Assembly: GCA_017934045.1 (NCBI GenBank)
Contig: JAGBKK010000025.1
Coordinates: 18,173-82,172, forward strand
Direction of reading: 5' to 3'
DNA length: 64,000 nt
Origin: Neisseriaceae bacterium
Lineage (GTDB): Bacteria > Pseudomonadota > Gammaproteobacteria > Burkholderiales > Neisseriaceae
Made by a program: the position numbers and the translations under genes. Below are positions 19,001 through 26,639 of the stretch, piece after piece. The stretch's first letter is position 1; every line of letters starts with the position of its first letter. The notes beneath the pieces are model-generated. The model did no database searches. It had not been told where the DNA came from and saw nothing but the letters and a program-made list of their open reading frames with translations.

Positions 19001-19341
19001 TTGGCAGATAAGGGCAGTTCATCGGCATAACGCTTGGCTTGTTGGTATGGGGTGAGCATGCTGCCGTCCGACTGCTTGGCAGGCTTCAATAGGTCTTTGT
19101 CGGCGGATTTTTGTTCAATCAGAATTTTGGTCGGGGCAATGTATGCGTCTATAAAATTGCGTGATTTGGATTGAACGGTTTTTTCATATTCAATAATGTC
19201 TTCTGTTTTTGCTACACCAAAAATATCTCGCAAAAGCATATTCCAAAACGCTTGCGTCTCGCCTTTTTCATAACCTTGCTTGTCTTTCCAGTGCTGATAA
19301 AAGGCTTTGGCGGCTTGCTTTTGCTGTTTTTGGGTGAGCAT
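16054..19341 (-). CDS. MmeI-like (Type IIL/IIG) restriction-methylation protein with a repeat-derived insert
   Basis: This single polypeptide (1095 residues) joins nuclease, methyltransferase and target recognition. The N-terminus has FIDAYIAPTKILIEQKS, a D...ExK nuclease pattern. Motif I is FLDPAAGSGNFLTETY, and motif IV of the N6-adenine methylase is IMGNPPFVGYS. The C-terminal region resembles the MmeI recognition and helical domains. Residues about 613-785 (17500-16985) are unlike any enzyme segment. They are translated from four DUS copies (each giving SGSLK), GTGGG/CCCAC hairpins (giving AVGW...PTT), a REP-like palindrome and an ATTCTTCGCTA palindrome, all in frame. Without them the protein would be about 920 residues, near the family's usual size. 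The ATG at 19341 with AGGAAA 6 nt upstream is chosen over the longer frame to 19398. Family assignment is firm; activity with the insert is unknown. Confidence 0.85.
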   Translation of the reverse strand: MLTQKQQKQAAKAFYQHWKDKQGYEKGETQAFWNMLLRDIFGVAKTEDIIEYEKTVQSKSRNFIDAYIAPTKILIEQKSADKDLLKPAKQSDGSMLTPYQQAKRYADELPLSAKPRYIIACNFREFHIHDMEKPQDAPQIVLLKDLQKEYHRLSFIIDNHSNAHIQKEVELSIEAGKIVGLLYDAIARQYKDMSNPKSIESLNKLCVRLVFCLYAEDTDIFHAKDAFRDYLLNHSPQSMRQALIDLFTVLNTPQNQRQNLYLSDDCLQFPYANGGLFTGDIEIPLMNDEIYRLITTTACEFDWSEISPTIFGAVFESTLNPETRRSGGMHYTSIENIHKVIDPLFLDDLKDELAQILQLKQKATIMKRVAEFQHKLASLTFLDPAAGSGNFLTETYISLRHIENQALAFAYGGQKQLIDPIKVSISQFYGIEINDFAVSVAQTALWIAEIQSKHQTEEIFSDTQIEYLPLKTHATFVEGNALRIDWNSVIPASELNYIMGNPPFVGYSLQNKAQKDDLLSVLIDENGKPLKTAGKVDYVAGWYYKACGYMQGTNIQAAFVSTNSICQGEQPAFVFKHLKERYQIQFNFAYRTFRWDSEAYDKAAVHCVIIGFSLSGSLKNNRNAVGWVSNPPTTPTGVDKNQMNTNNLSGSLKTNNNTAEPPTVIASEQSERGNLPATENAPNNNNDKAVGWAFQPTTTPTGVDNTNIITDNANIDFAPNGAMVGKDAHPTTEQSMTENLSGSLKTNNNTTTSVILSDSEESLSNNRDSSLATQVQNDEMFSGSLKKQKIIYDGDKQITAKNINAYLIDAPPDILIESRNKPICNVTDILKGSIPVDDGNFFFTTEEKEDFLVKEPKAEKYIRKFYGAREFLHNEERWCLWLINATPSELKSMPKVMERIKRVQEFRLKSTKAATRKFADYSTRFMEIRQPETNYLLFPSHSSENRKYIPIGFEKPETICGNANLLIPNADLYMFGVLTSSVHMAWMRAVAGRLEMRYRYSGNIVYNNFIWCEPDTAQKAKIEHTAQAILDARANYPTSSLADLYDELTMPPDLRAAHKANDTAVLTAYGLPKTITEEEIVAFLMQEYQKRTSKN
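16985..17500 (-). repeat. In-frame block of dispersed repeats inside the MmeI-like coding sequence
   Basis: DUS copies at 16985-16999, 17108-17122, 17384-17398 and 17486-17500 bound three segments. Segment one (about 17007-17087) is a CATTCTGA...TCAGAATG palindrome. Segment two holds hairpins GTAGGGTGGGC (17147) and GTGGGCTGG...CCCACCCTACGG (17247) plus a REP-like unit (17319-17353). Segment three holds GTGGGTTGG...CCCACCCTACGG (17446). The block is 516 bp, a multiple of three, without a stop in the gene's frame. The same repeats occur between genes elsewhere in the window. Confidence 0.85.
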
Positions 19342-19629
19342 TTTAAGTTTCCTGTTTTTTGCAGTGGGAATGGGGATTATAAGGGATTTTTGAAGCAAGT
19401 GTAGGGTGTGGGCAACTTGTTGCCTACGCGGTTAAATTTTAATTTTCTGCCGTAGGGTGGGTATCCTTGCCCACCGTCAAACCGCAGGTTTGATTGTGGT
19501 TGTTATCAACTTCTCGCAGCATTGTGGTGGGCAAGGCTACCCACCCTACGGCGTTTCTGTTGATTTTCAGGCTGCCTGAAAAAAAACGGTATTCAAAAGA
19601 ATACCGTTTTTGTTATATAACAAATATAT
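19342..19629. other. Repeat-rich gap between the MmeI-like gene and metY
   Basis: No gene is seen. The gap holds three hairpins of the GTGGG...CCCACCCTACG family (near 19404-19432, 19451-19478 and 19523-19553), a DUS at 19566-19580 and the metY terminator hairpin. The upstream part includes the MmeI-like gene's ribosome binding site. Confidence 0.65.
19582..19611 (-). terminator. Rho-independent terminator of metY
   Basis: On the minus strand ACGGTATTC, TTTT, GAATACCGT forms a 9-bp stem followed by a run of eight T. It lies about 20 bp after the metY stop and just before a DUS. Confidence 0.8.
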
Positions 19630-20904
19630 TTACTTGCTTGCTTTTTCCAACGCCTGTGTAATATCGGCGATGATGTCGTCAATGTGTTCCAAGCCAATCG
19701 ACAGACGCACCATATCAGGCGACACGCCTGCGGTGGCGAGTTCTTCATCGTTTAACTGGCGGTGCGTGGTGCTGGCTGAATGCGTTGCCAGAGAGCGAGC
19801 GTCTCCAATATTCACCAAACGATACAGCATTTGCAAGGAATCCAAGAATTTCGCACCTGCGGTTCTGCCGCCTTTAATGCCGAAACTCATCACGCCTGAT
19901 GCCATTCCTGAATAATCTCGGTCAATCAAGGCTTTGTATTTGCTTTCAGGCAGCCCTGGATAATTGACCCACGATACTTCGGGGCGTTTTTTCAAAAATT
20001 CTGCCACTGCCAGAGTGTTGCTGCTGTGGCGTTCCATACGCAACGCCAAAGTTTCCAAGCCAATCAAGGTAAGCATGACATTGAACGGACTGGGTGCCGC
20101 TCCTGTGTTGCGTAACGGCACAACCCTTGCCCGTGCTATATACGCCGCATTGCCGAAGTCTTTACTATACACAACACCGTGACAGGCTGGGTCTGGCGTG
20201 GTGAGTGCTTCAAAGCGGCGGCTTTGCGTCCAGTCGAATTTACCACTGTCGATAATCGCTCCGCCCAAAGCATTGCCGTGTCCGTTGATAAATTTGGTGG
20301 TGGCTTCCACCACAATATCCGCCCCCAATTCAATCGGACGACACAAAACAGGGCTGGCAACGGTGTTATCCACAATCAACGGCAACCCTTGTGCGTGGGC
20401 GATTTGGGCGATTTTGGGAATGTCTGCCACAATCACCGCAGGATTGCTAATGCTTTCGATAAACACTAACTTGGTGTTTTCATCAACCAATTCGGCGATT
20501 TTTTCAGGGTGATCGACATCAAAAAAGCGTGTTTCAATGCCTTGATTTTTCATATTGTGGGCGAATAAATTGTAAGTGCCACCATACAAAGCGGAAGACG
20601 CAATAATGTTGTCGCCTGCTTTGGCAATGGTTTGAATGGCATACAACACCGCCGACATTCCGCTGGAAGTGCAAAGCCCTGCAATACCGCCTTCCATCGC
20701 TGCCAAGCGTTTTTCCAACACATCGGCGGTGGGGTTCATAATGCGTGTGTAAATATTGCCTGGCACTTTCAAATCAAACAAATCCGCACCGTGCTGGGCG
20801 TTGTCGAATGTGTAACTAACGGTTTGATAAAGCGGTACAGTTGCCGAATGCGTGGTCGGTTCAGGCGTGTAACCTGCGTGAATGGATTGGGTTTCGATTT
20901 TCAT
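19630..20904 (-). CDS. metY: O-acetylhomoserine sulfhydrylase (Cys/Met PLP enzyme)
   Basis: The 424-residue PLP enzyme of the Cys/Met metabolism family makes homocysteine from O-acetylhomoserine and sulfide. It has YTRIMNPTADVLEKRLAAME, the SSGMSAV loop, DNTVASP, the PLP-binding lysine in EATTKFINGHGNALGG, and the C-terminal SIGLEHIDDI. The length of about 425 and GIKGG region favour the MetY group over the shorter MetB/MetC. The ATG at 20904 follows a possible GTG at 20907; AGGA lies 8-11 nt upstream. A rho-independent terminator follows. The 203-bp gap to the divergent PAP2 gene is very AT-rich and must contain both promoters. Confidence 0.9.
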   Translation of the reverse strand: MKIETQSIHAGYTPEPTTHSATVPLYQTVSYTFDNAQHGADLFDLKVPGNIYTRIMNPTADVLEKRLAAMEGGIAGLCTSSGMSAVLYAIQTIAKAGDNIIASSALYGGTYNLFAHNMKNQGIETRFFDVDHPEKIAELVDENTKLVFIESISNPAVIVADIPKIAQIAHAQGLPLIVDNTVASPVLCRPIELGADIVVEATTKFINGHGNALGGAIIDSGKFDWTQSRRFEALTTPDPACHGVVYSKDFGNAAYIARARVVPLRNTGAAPSPFNVMLTLIGLETLALRMERHSSNTLAVAEFLKKRPEVSWVNYPGLPESKYKALIDRDYSGMASGVMSFGIKGGRTAGAKFLDSLQMLYRLVNIGDARSLATHSASTTHRQLNDEELATAGVSPDMVRLSIGLEHIDDIIADITQALEKASK

Positions 20905-20907
20905 CAC

Positions 20908-21107
20908 AAAATGTCCTGATTTATTTCTTCATAAAAAGGAACTATTGTATTACGATTTTGATGTTTTAGGCTGCCTGAAATCTATTTAATTTACCATAAG
21001 TTAGCATTTGTTAATATTCTTAATGATAATAAATAATATAAATTGCTAATATTATGTTTAATTTGCTATATTTCGCACTGTCGTTTTAAGAATGGAGTTT
21101 TAAAAAA
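20908..21107. promoter_or_regulatory. AT-rich divergent promoter region of metY and the PAP2 gene
   Basis: The gap has one Simonsiella-type DUS without extension (20968-20979). It also has an AT-rich stretch with AATGATAATAAATAATATAA (about 21021-21040), which loosely resembles a Fur-type array of NAT(A/T)AT units. No clear -35/-10 pair was fixed, so operator identity is not claimed. Confidence 0.35.
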
Positions 21108-22115
21108 ATGGCAAACAAAATCTTTTTGCAAGATGCGGGTATGCAATATCTGATTGCATTGCAAGAGTGGCGTGCTGAACACAGCGATGGCTGGTCGGCA
21201 TTTTTTTCACAAGCAACCAGTTACACGGGTATGCAAACCATTCTGTTGATTATGGCGTGCATTTATTGGGCAGTCGATAAACGCATGGGGCAACAACTGT
21301 TAATGGGTTGGAATACAGGGCGATTGGCGTTGGGCTTTTTCAAAATTTGGGCGTGTATTTACCGTCCGTGGATTTTGGACGCACGCATTGAACCTGACCC
21401 CAAAATCAAAGCAGGGGCAACAGGTTATTCATTCCCCAGTGGGCATAGTATGTCGGCGGCGGCGTGCTTTGGCGGTATTGCCATGCAAAAGGAAACTTCT
21501 CGCCGTTTCGCCATACTGTTGGTGTTGATTGTGCTGATTGTGGCATTTAGCCGCAACTTCTTATCCGTGCATACGCCACAAGATGTGGTAGTCGGTATGG
21601 CATTAGGCTTTGGTGCAGCATGGTTTGGCATTTGGTTGTTCAATAAAATTGAAGCGTCTGACGGTCCTTTGGATATTATTGTTGCCGCTGTGGCTGTGGT
21701 TTTGGCGTTGTTAGTGGCTTGGTTTGCTGCAACCAAACAATATCCTGTGGATTATGACGAATCAGGCAAAATCTTGGTTGAAGGTCAAAAAATGGCAACC
21801 GACACTTACAAAGCCGTAGGTTGGACAATCGGTTTCTTTATTTCTTTTGTCATTGAACGCCGTTTTGTGAAATTCACCACCGCAGGCACCACAATGGAAC
21901 GCTTGGAACGCTTGGTATTCTGCTTGTTTTTGTATTACATTTATTACAAAATCATCTATCCGATTTTCCGTGGTGCGTTCGACAACAAAGGTTTAGGTGC
22001 GGCTGTGGTTTGCTTTGTGGAAATGGTGTATATCGTATTGTTAGCACCCATTGTGATTAAATTTTTACAACGCAAAAGCGAAGTGGCACAAGCGGCATTA
22101 GCCGAAGGCAAATAA
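21108..22115 (+). CDS. PAP2-family membrane phosphatase
   Basis: The 335-residue polytopic protein has the three PAP2 signatures: KIWACIYRPW (KxxxxxxRP), YSFPSGHS (PSGH) and SRNFLSVHTPQD (SRxxxxxHxxxD). The active site should face the periplasm. Such enzymes dephosphorylate lipid phosphates, for example undecaprenyl diphosphate. The long C-terminal part with further membrane segments and a loop with IEASDGPLDI makes it larger than minimal PAP2 enzymes. The start has GGAG upstream. A strong terminator follows. The substrate cannot be named from sequence. Confidence 0.88.
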   Translation: MANKIFLQDAGMQYLIALQEWRAEHSDGWSAFFSQATSYTGMQTILLIMACIYWAVDKRMGQQLLMGWNTGRLALGFFKIWACIYRPWILDARIEPDPKIKAGATGYSFPSGHSMSAAACFGGIAMQKETSRRFAILLVLIVLIVAFSRNFLSVHTPQDVVVGMALGFGAAWFGIWLFNKIEASDGPLDIIVAAVAVVLALLVAWFAATKQYPVDYDESGKILVEGQKMATDTYKAVGWTIGFFISFVIERRFVKFTTAGTTMERLERLVFCLFLYYIYYKIIYPIFRGAFDNKGLGAAVVCFVEMVYIVLLAPIVIKFLQRKSEVAQAALAEGK

Positions 22116-22130
22116 TCATTTGTTTTGATG

Positions 22131-22167
22131 AAAAAATCTCTCCACAAATTGTGGGGAGATTTTTTTT
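22131..22167 (+). terminator. Rho-independent terminator after the PAP2 gene
   Basis: AAAAAATCTCTCCACA, a 5-nt centre, and TGTGGGGAGATTTTTTTT form a long stem ending in a T run, about 15 bp after the stop. A DUS follows directly. Confidence 0.85.
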
Positions 22168-22186
22168 CAGGCTGCCTGAAACATAA

Positions 22187-22217
22187 AAAACCCTTTCAGG
22201 CAGCCTGAAAGGGTTTT
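22187..22217 (-). terminator. DUS-centred hairpin terminator of dnaK
   Basis: The DUS at 22195-22209 is extended by AAAACCCT on one side and AGGGTTTT on the other. This makes a 31-bp palindrome, perfect except for the central base, with a T tract on the minus strand. It lies about 20 bp after the dnaK stop. A second DUS (22166-22180) lies beyond it in the opposite sense. Confidence 0.75.
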
Positions 22218-22237
22218 AAATCGACTATTACAGATGA

Positions 22238-24160
22238 TTATTTCTTATCGTCTTTCACTTCTTCAAAGTCTGCATCGACCACATCGTCATCTTTTTTCGC
22301 TCCGCCGTCAGACGCACCTGCATTGGCTTGACCTTCGGCTTGTGCTTGGGCGTACATCATTTCGCCTAATTTTTGGCTGGCGGTGGCTAACGCTTCGGAT
22401 TTTGCGTCAATCGCGGCTTTGTCATCGCCTTTAACGGCTTCTTCGGCGGCTTTCAAAGCGTCTTCGATTTTGGCTTTTTCGTCCGCAGGCAATTTGTCGC
22501 CGTAATCGGTAAGCGATTTTTTCACCGAGTGAATCAGGGCTTCGGCTTGGTTGCGGCTTTGCACCAACTCGGTTAATTTGCGATCTTCTTCGGCGTTGGC
22601 TTCTGCGTCTTTCACCATGCGTTCGATTTCTTCTTCACTCAAACCGCTGGACGCTTGAATGGTAATATTGGCTTCTTTGCCTGTGCCTTTGTCTTTGGCG
22701 GATACATGCAAAATGCCGTTGGCGTCAATGTCGAAAGTTACTTCAATTTGTGGCACGCCACGCGGTGCTGGTGGAATGTCGGTGAGATTGAATTGTCCTA
22801 ACGATTTATTCGCAGACGCACGGTCGCGTTCGCCTTGCAACACATGAATGGTAACCGTGGTTTGGTTGTTTTCCGCAGTCGAAAACACTTGCGAGTGCTT
22901 GGTGGGAATGGTGGTGTTTTTGTTGATGAGTTTGGTCATCACACCGCCCATAGTTTCAATGCCTAACGACAATGGGGTTACATCAAGCAAGAGAACATCG
23001 GTTCTATCGCCTGATAATACCGCTCCCTGAATAGCCGCACCCACAGCAACCGCTTCGTCTGGATTCACATCTTTACGCGGTTCTTTGCCGAAAAAGGCTT
23101 TCACGGCTTCTTGCACTTTGGGCATACGGGTTTGACCGCCGACCAAAATCACATCGTTAATGTCATTCACCGACAAACCTGCGTCTTTTAAAGCAATTTT
23201 GCACGGTTCAATCGAGCGGGCAACCAAGTCTTCCACCAAACTTTCAAATTTGGCACGGGTGATTTTCATTGCCAAGTGTTTAGGACCTGTTGCGTCCATC
23301 GTGATATAAGGCAAGTTGATTTCGGTTTGCGAGCCCGAAGATAATTCGATTTTGGCTTTTTCAGCGGCTTCTTTTAAGCGTTGCAAAGCCATTACATCAG
23401 TTTTCAAATCAATGCCTTGTTCTTTTTTGAACTCGTCAATAATATAGTCAATCAAGCGTTGGTCGAAGTCTTCACCGCCCAAGAATGTATCGCCGTTGGT
23501 GGCTAATACTTCAAATTGTTTGTCGCCATCAACATCGGCAATTTCGATAATCGAAATATCAAAAGTACCGCCGCCCAAGTCATACACCGCAATTTTGCGG
23601 TCGCCTTTTTCACCTTTGTCCATACCGAACGCTAATGCGGCGGCTGTCGGTTCGTTGATAATGCGTTTAACTTCCAAACCTGCAATGCGACCTGCGTCTT
23701 TGGTGGCTTGGCGTTGGCTGTCGTTAAAGTAGGCAGGAACGGTAATCACCGCTTCGGTTACAGGCTCGCCCAAGTAATCTTCGGCGGCTTTTTTCATTTT
23801 GCGTAAAATTTCGGCGGATACTTGTGGCGGCGACAATTCTTTGCCTTGTGCTTTCACCCAAGCATCGCCATTGCCTGCTTTGATGATTTCAAACGGCATG
23901 GTTTCAATGTCTCGTTGCACTTCCGCGTCTTCAAAGCGTCTGCCGATTAAGCGTTTCACCGCATACACCGTGTTTTTCGCATTCGTAACTGCTTGGCGTT
24001 TGGCAGGCGCACCCACCAAAATTTCGTTATCTGTATAAGCAATAATAGACGGCGTGGTTCTTGCACCTTCGGCGTTTTCAATCACCTTGGTGTTACCGCC
24101 TTCGGAAATAGATACACAAGAATTGGTTGTACCTAAATCAATACCAATGACTTTTGCCAT
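22238..24160 (-). CDS. dnaK: Hsp70 chaperone DnaK
   Basis: The 640-residue chaperone has the phosphate-binding loop [14 protein letters not shown], the Hsp70 signatures [13 protein letters not shown] and [14 protein letters not shown], the linker [14 protein letters not shown] and the C-terminal tail ending in [17 protein letters not shown]. It folds client proteins with DnaJ and GrpE, neither of which is encoded in the window. AAGGAGC provides the ribosome binding site. A sigma-32-like promoter is visible upstream, and the transcript is closed by the DUS-centred hairpin at 22187-22217. Confidence 0.98.
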   Translation of the reverse strand: MAKVIGIDLGTTNSCVSISEGGNTKVIENAEGARTTPSIIAYTDNEILVGAPAKRQAVTNAKNTVYAVKRLIGRRFEDAEVQRDIETMPFEIIKAGNGDAWVKAQGKELSPPQVSAEILRKMKKAAEDYLGEPVTEAVITVPAYFNDSQRQATKDAGRIAGLEVKRIINEPTAAALAFGMDKGEKGDRKIAVYDLGGGTFDISIIEIADVDGDKQFEVLATNGDTFLGGEDFDQRLIDYIIDEFKKEQGIDLKTDVMALQRLKEAAEKAKIELSSGSQTEINLPYITMDATGPKHLAMKITRAKFESLVEDLVARSIEPCKIALKDAGLSVNDINDVILVGGQTRMPKVQEAVKAFFGKEPRKDVNPDEAVAVGAAIQGAVLSGDRTDVLLLDVTPLSLGIETMGGVMTKLINKNTTIPTKHSQVFSTAENNQTTVTIHVLQGERDRASANKSLGQFNLTDIPPAPRGVPQIEVTFDIDANGILHVSAKDKGTGKEANITIQASSGLSEEEIERMVKDAEANAEEDRKLTELVQSRNQAEALIHSVKKSLTDYGDKLPADEKAKIEDALKAAEEAVKGDDKAAIDAKSEALATASQKLGEMMYAQAQAEGQANAGASDGGAKKDDDVVDADFEEVKDDKK

Positions 24161-24205
24161 AATGTTTGCTCCTTAAAAATTCAATGCAATTTCAATTGAA
24201 AAGCA

Positions 24206-24233
24206 AGATAGGGGGTGTTTGGCGTTTTTCAAG
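24206..24233 (-). promoter_or_regulatory. Sigma-32 type heat-shock promoter of dnaK
   Basis: On the minus strand CTTGAAA (24233-24227), 11 nt, then CCCCCTATCT (24215-24206) closely follow the sigma-32 consensus CTTGAAA...CCCCATnT. The spacing and location about 45 bp before the start codon fit a heat-shock promoter. Confidence 0.75.
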
Positions 24234-24278
24234 TGTGGGGGCGGAAAAAAATATTTTACGCTTGGGAATTGGCAATAT

Positions 24279-24385
24279 TATAGTTGTTAAACTTCAAAAC
24301 AATAACAGGCGGCTTTACCTACGACAGTATAAATAATATGGCAAGGCGTGCTAACGCATTAGTGTTTTGAAGTTTAGCGACTATA
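24279..24385. mobile_element. Correia-like miniature element, copy 2
   Basis: The ends TATAGTTGTTAAACTTCAAA and its near-complement TTTGAAGTTTAGCGACTATA bound 107 bp with the core GACAGTATAAATAATATGGC. It ends 1 bp from the nth stop codon (24387-24389), so it supplies the 3' end of the nth transcript and lies just upstream of the dnaK promoter. Confidence 0.85.
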
Positions 24386-24386
24386 T

Positions 24387-25019
24387 TCAGTTTGCTTGCT
24401 GATGAAAAGCACATAATTCTTGCACAACACATTGATGACACAAGGGTTTTCGTGCTTTACAAGTGTATCTGCCGTGCAAAATCAACAAATGATGAGCGTC
24501 TTTTAAATATTTTTTAGGCGTGTTTTTCAGTAAGCCTTGTTCTACTGCCAACACCGTTTTACCAACCGCCAAACCCGTGCGATTGGCAACACGAAAAATA
24601 TGCGTATCCACCGCAATGGTAGGTTCGCCAAAAGCGGTATTCAGCACCACATTAGCGGTTTTGCGTCCCACGCCTGCAAGGCTTTCTAAATCAGCACGAT
24701 TATTTGGCACTTGACCATTAAATTTTTCTACCAATGTTTGGCAACACGCCGCAATATGCCGTGCCTTGTTGCGATACAGTCCAATCGATTGAATATACGG
24801 AATAATGCCATTTTCGCCCAACGCCGCCATTTTGTCAGGATTAGGGGCAGCCTGAAAAAGAGCAGGCGTTACTTTATTGACAGAAACATCAGTCGCTTGT
24901 GCCGATAAAATCACCGCAATCAATAATTCAAATTCATTGCGATAATGTAATTCCGTGGTCGGATTTTTAATGTGTTGCGATAAAATATGAAAAAATTGCT
25001 TTCTTTGATTTGCATTCAT
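24387..25019 (-). CDS. nth: Endonuclease III (DNA glycosylase/AP lyase)
   Basis: The 210-residue base-excision repair enzyme has the helix-hairpin-helix LAGVGRKTANVVLN with the catalytic Lys, the catalytic Asp in AVDTHIFRV, and a C-terminal 4Fe-4S loop with Cys spacing C-x6-C-x2-C-x5-C (CKARKPLCHQCVVQELC). The ATG at 25019 gives the normal size; the longer frame reads through the DUS at 25021-25035 and yields SGSLK. The stop codon directly abuts a Correia-like element. Confidence 0.95.
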   Translation of the reverse strand: MNANQRKQFFHILSQHIKNPTTELHYRNEFELLIAVILSAQATDVSVNKVTPALFQAAPNPDKMAALGENGIIPYIQSIGLYRNKARHIAACCQTLVEKFNGQVPNNRADLESLAGVGRKTANVVLNTAFGEPTIAVDTHIFRVANRTGLAVGKTVLAVEQGLLKNTPKKYLKDAHHLLILHGRYTCKARKPLCHQCVVQELCAFHQQAN

Positions 25020-25038
25020 TTTCAGGCTGCCTGAAAGA

Positions 25039-25887
25039 TTAAAAATTATCTTCTTCTGCTTTGTTTTCAAATGGTAACTCTTTAATGCCTAATTCTTTGG
25101 CGGTTTTTGGGCTAATGGCGGTTACGCCCCGTTGTTCTAATGATTGTCGTGCGTCTTTGGCGACTTCTGCCCCTGAAATGGCGATTTTGGCACTTTGTTG
25201 TAAATTTTTTGGCATCATTTTTTGCGACAATTCTGTGGCAGACGCTTCGGCTAACATATTGAGAATTAACTCAATATTCGTCATATTATCACGCAAGTTT
25301 TCTTTTTTTAACCCTTTGAATTGTTTATATTCTTTTGATGACATATCCGCCCAAGAGCGATACATTAAATCAGTCAGTTGTGCATATTCCTTACCTTTTT
25401 TCACACCTGATTTATCCCATTCATCGGTTAAATTTTTACGCACTTCAATCGATTTAATGCGTTGGTTTATCCAATTTTCGCTATAACCCAAATGACGATA
25501 ATTTTGTACGGCTCGATCAATCGACAGTTCGGGGTCTATGCTTTCGTCCAAAAATTGACTGCCCACTTGGGCAAGCCACAGTTTAAACGGTTCGGCTTTT
25601 TTGCTGGGGATAGACTGCACAAGTCGCAAAAGTTGTTGAATATCAGCCACATCGGTCAAACGCATTTTGCCATCTGCGGCAGGCAGTTTCAAAGCGTGAC
25701 AATTTGTCACGCTTTCATTACCTTCGGCTTTTAAGCGTTGTTTGAGTTTTCGCCAATAAGCAGGTGCGTCAAGACTTTCCGTCAATGCGGCAATAATATC
25801 CACAATGGCAAAATACCATTTTTCTTGTTCGCTATCCCAAATAGAGCGAATTTGTTGGTTTTCAAAAAGTTGTATTGTATTTTGCAT
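25039..25887 (-). CDS. BRO-N domain (antirepressor-like) protein
   Basis: The 282-residue protein starts with a BRO-N like domain: IRSIWDSEQEKWYFAIVDII and ALTESLDAPAYWRKLKQRL, then MRLTDVADIQQLLRLVQSIP. Its C-terminal half is helical and of unknown function, with a VRKNLTDEWDKSGVKKGKEY segment often seen in this chromosomal BRO-like family. BRO-N proteins bind DNA and are common in phages, but no other phage gene is present. It is flanked by DUS copies on both sides (25021-25035, 25890-25904), which fits uptake and exchange as a cassette. No ribosome binding site stands out at 25887. Confidence 0.75.
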   Translation of the reverse strand: MQNTIQLFENQQIRSIWDSEQEKWYFAIVDIIAALTESLDAPAYWRKLKQRLKAEGNESVTNCHALKLPAADGKMRLTDVADIQQLLRLVQSIPSKKAEPFKLWLAQVGSQFLDESIDPELSIDRAVQNYRHLGYSENWINQRIKSIEVRKNLTDEWDKSGVKKGKEYAQLTDLMYRSWADMSSKEYKQFKGLKKENLRDNMTNIELILNMLAEASATELSQKMMPKNLQQSAKIAISGAEVAKDARQSLEQRGVTAISPKTAKELGIKELPFENKAEEDNF

Positions 25888-25905
25888 AATTCAGGCTGCC
25901 TGAAA

Positions 25906-26472
25906 TTATTTTTTTGATAAACAATCTGTTTTATTTTTATAATCTAATTTATTTGTAATGTATATATATTTTACAAATAAATTTTGTTTATATTTTACTT
26001 GAAGACAACTGTCTTCTGAATAATTTTCTGTTTTAAAAGAAAACATTTCGTTTTTGCCATTATCAAATATAAAATAATGATAATAAGTTGGTGTCCAACT
26101 TTTATAGTGTCTTTCTTTTTTTACATAATCGACATAAACTTGATGTATTTCAGCAGGTTGGAATATTGTTATTATTGCCCCAAAAATATTACATAGCCAC
26201 CAAACATTGATAAAATAAAACATTGAAAAAAATAATATACCGACAACTTTTCTAAAAAAACTAAACTCTTTCCATGAAATAAATATATTAACGGCTAAAT
26301 AGAGCATCAATAACAATGTAATGGTAATATGAATAATAAAATTGTCGTGATTGGTTTTAAATCCCCATAAAGAATAATTAATCAATCCAATCGGAAAGAC
26401 TCCGATTAACATAAATCGGGTGAATTTATGAAAAAATGGGTCTTTTTCTACAATAACAACTTCTTCTTCCAT
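25906..26472 (-). CDS. AT-rich orphan membrane protein (188 aa)
   Basis: No family was recognised. The first 110 residues contain three or four hydrophobic segments (FMLIGVFPIGLINYSLWGF, a long ITLLLMLYLAVNIFI, and GILFFSMFYFINVWWL). The C-terminal 75 residues are hydrophilic and aromatic-rich. The base composition is lower in GC than the flanking genes, and DUS copies bound it (25890-25904, 26490-26504). This suggests a transferred cassette. The protein resembles small immunity or accessory membrane proteins only in general character. Confidence 0.6.
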   Translation of the reverse strand: MEEEVVIVEKDPFFHKFTRFMLIGVFPIGLINYSLWGFKTNHDNFIIHITITLLLMLYLAVNIFISWKEFSFFRKVVGILFFSMFYFINVWWLCNIFGAIITIFQPAEIHQVYVDYVKKERHYKSWTPTYYHYFIFDNGKNEMFSFKTENYSEDSCLQVKYKQNLFVKYIYITNKLDYKNKTDCLSKK

Positions 26473-26639
26473 TTTTATTTTCCATATCTTTCAGGCTGCC
26501 TGAAAATTTATAAAAAATCTGTTTTCCGTAGTTAGGGGATTACCACGCATTAACTTTGTTAATGCTCGTAATGACCGTATTTTTTTCAGGCTGCCTGAAT
26601 GATTTTTTCGTTTGGTGGGTTGGAAACCCACCCTACGCC
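26473..26639. repeat. Short repeat cluster: two DUS, a REP-like unit and a GTGGG hairpin
   Basis: The gap holds DUS copies at 26490-26504 and 26585-26599, a REP-like palindrome GATTACCACGC...GCTCGTAATGACC (26538-26577) and a hairpin GGTGGGTTGGAAACCCACC (about 26611-26629), just before the stop of the large oxidoreductase. The last may terminate that gene. Confidence 0.6.

Noticed and set aside
15754..19629. CRISPR array
   Set aside because: Repeats here are palindromes of several families with irregular spacing and variable inner parts; there are no equal direct repeats with unique spacers and no cas genes.
20950..21060. Fur box
   Set aside because: AATGATAATAAATAATATAA partly resembles a Fur array, but the whole stretch is AT-rich and neither flanking gene is an iron-uptake gene, so no operator was called.
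25039..25887. Prophage remnant around the BRO-type protein
   Set aside because: No integrase, structural, lysis or att-like repeats lie nearby; both neighbours are ordinary chromosomal genes.
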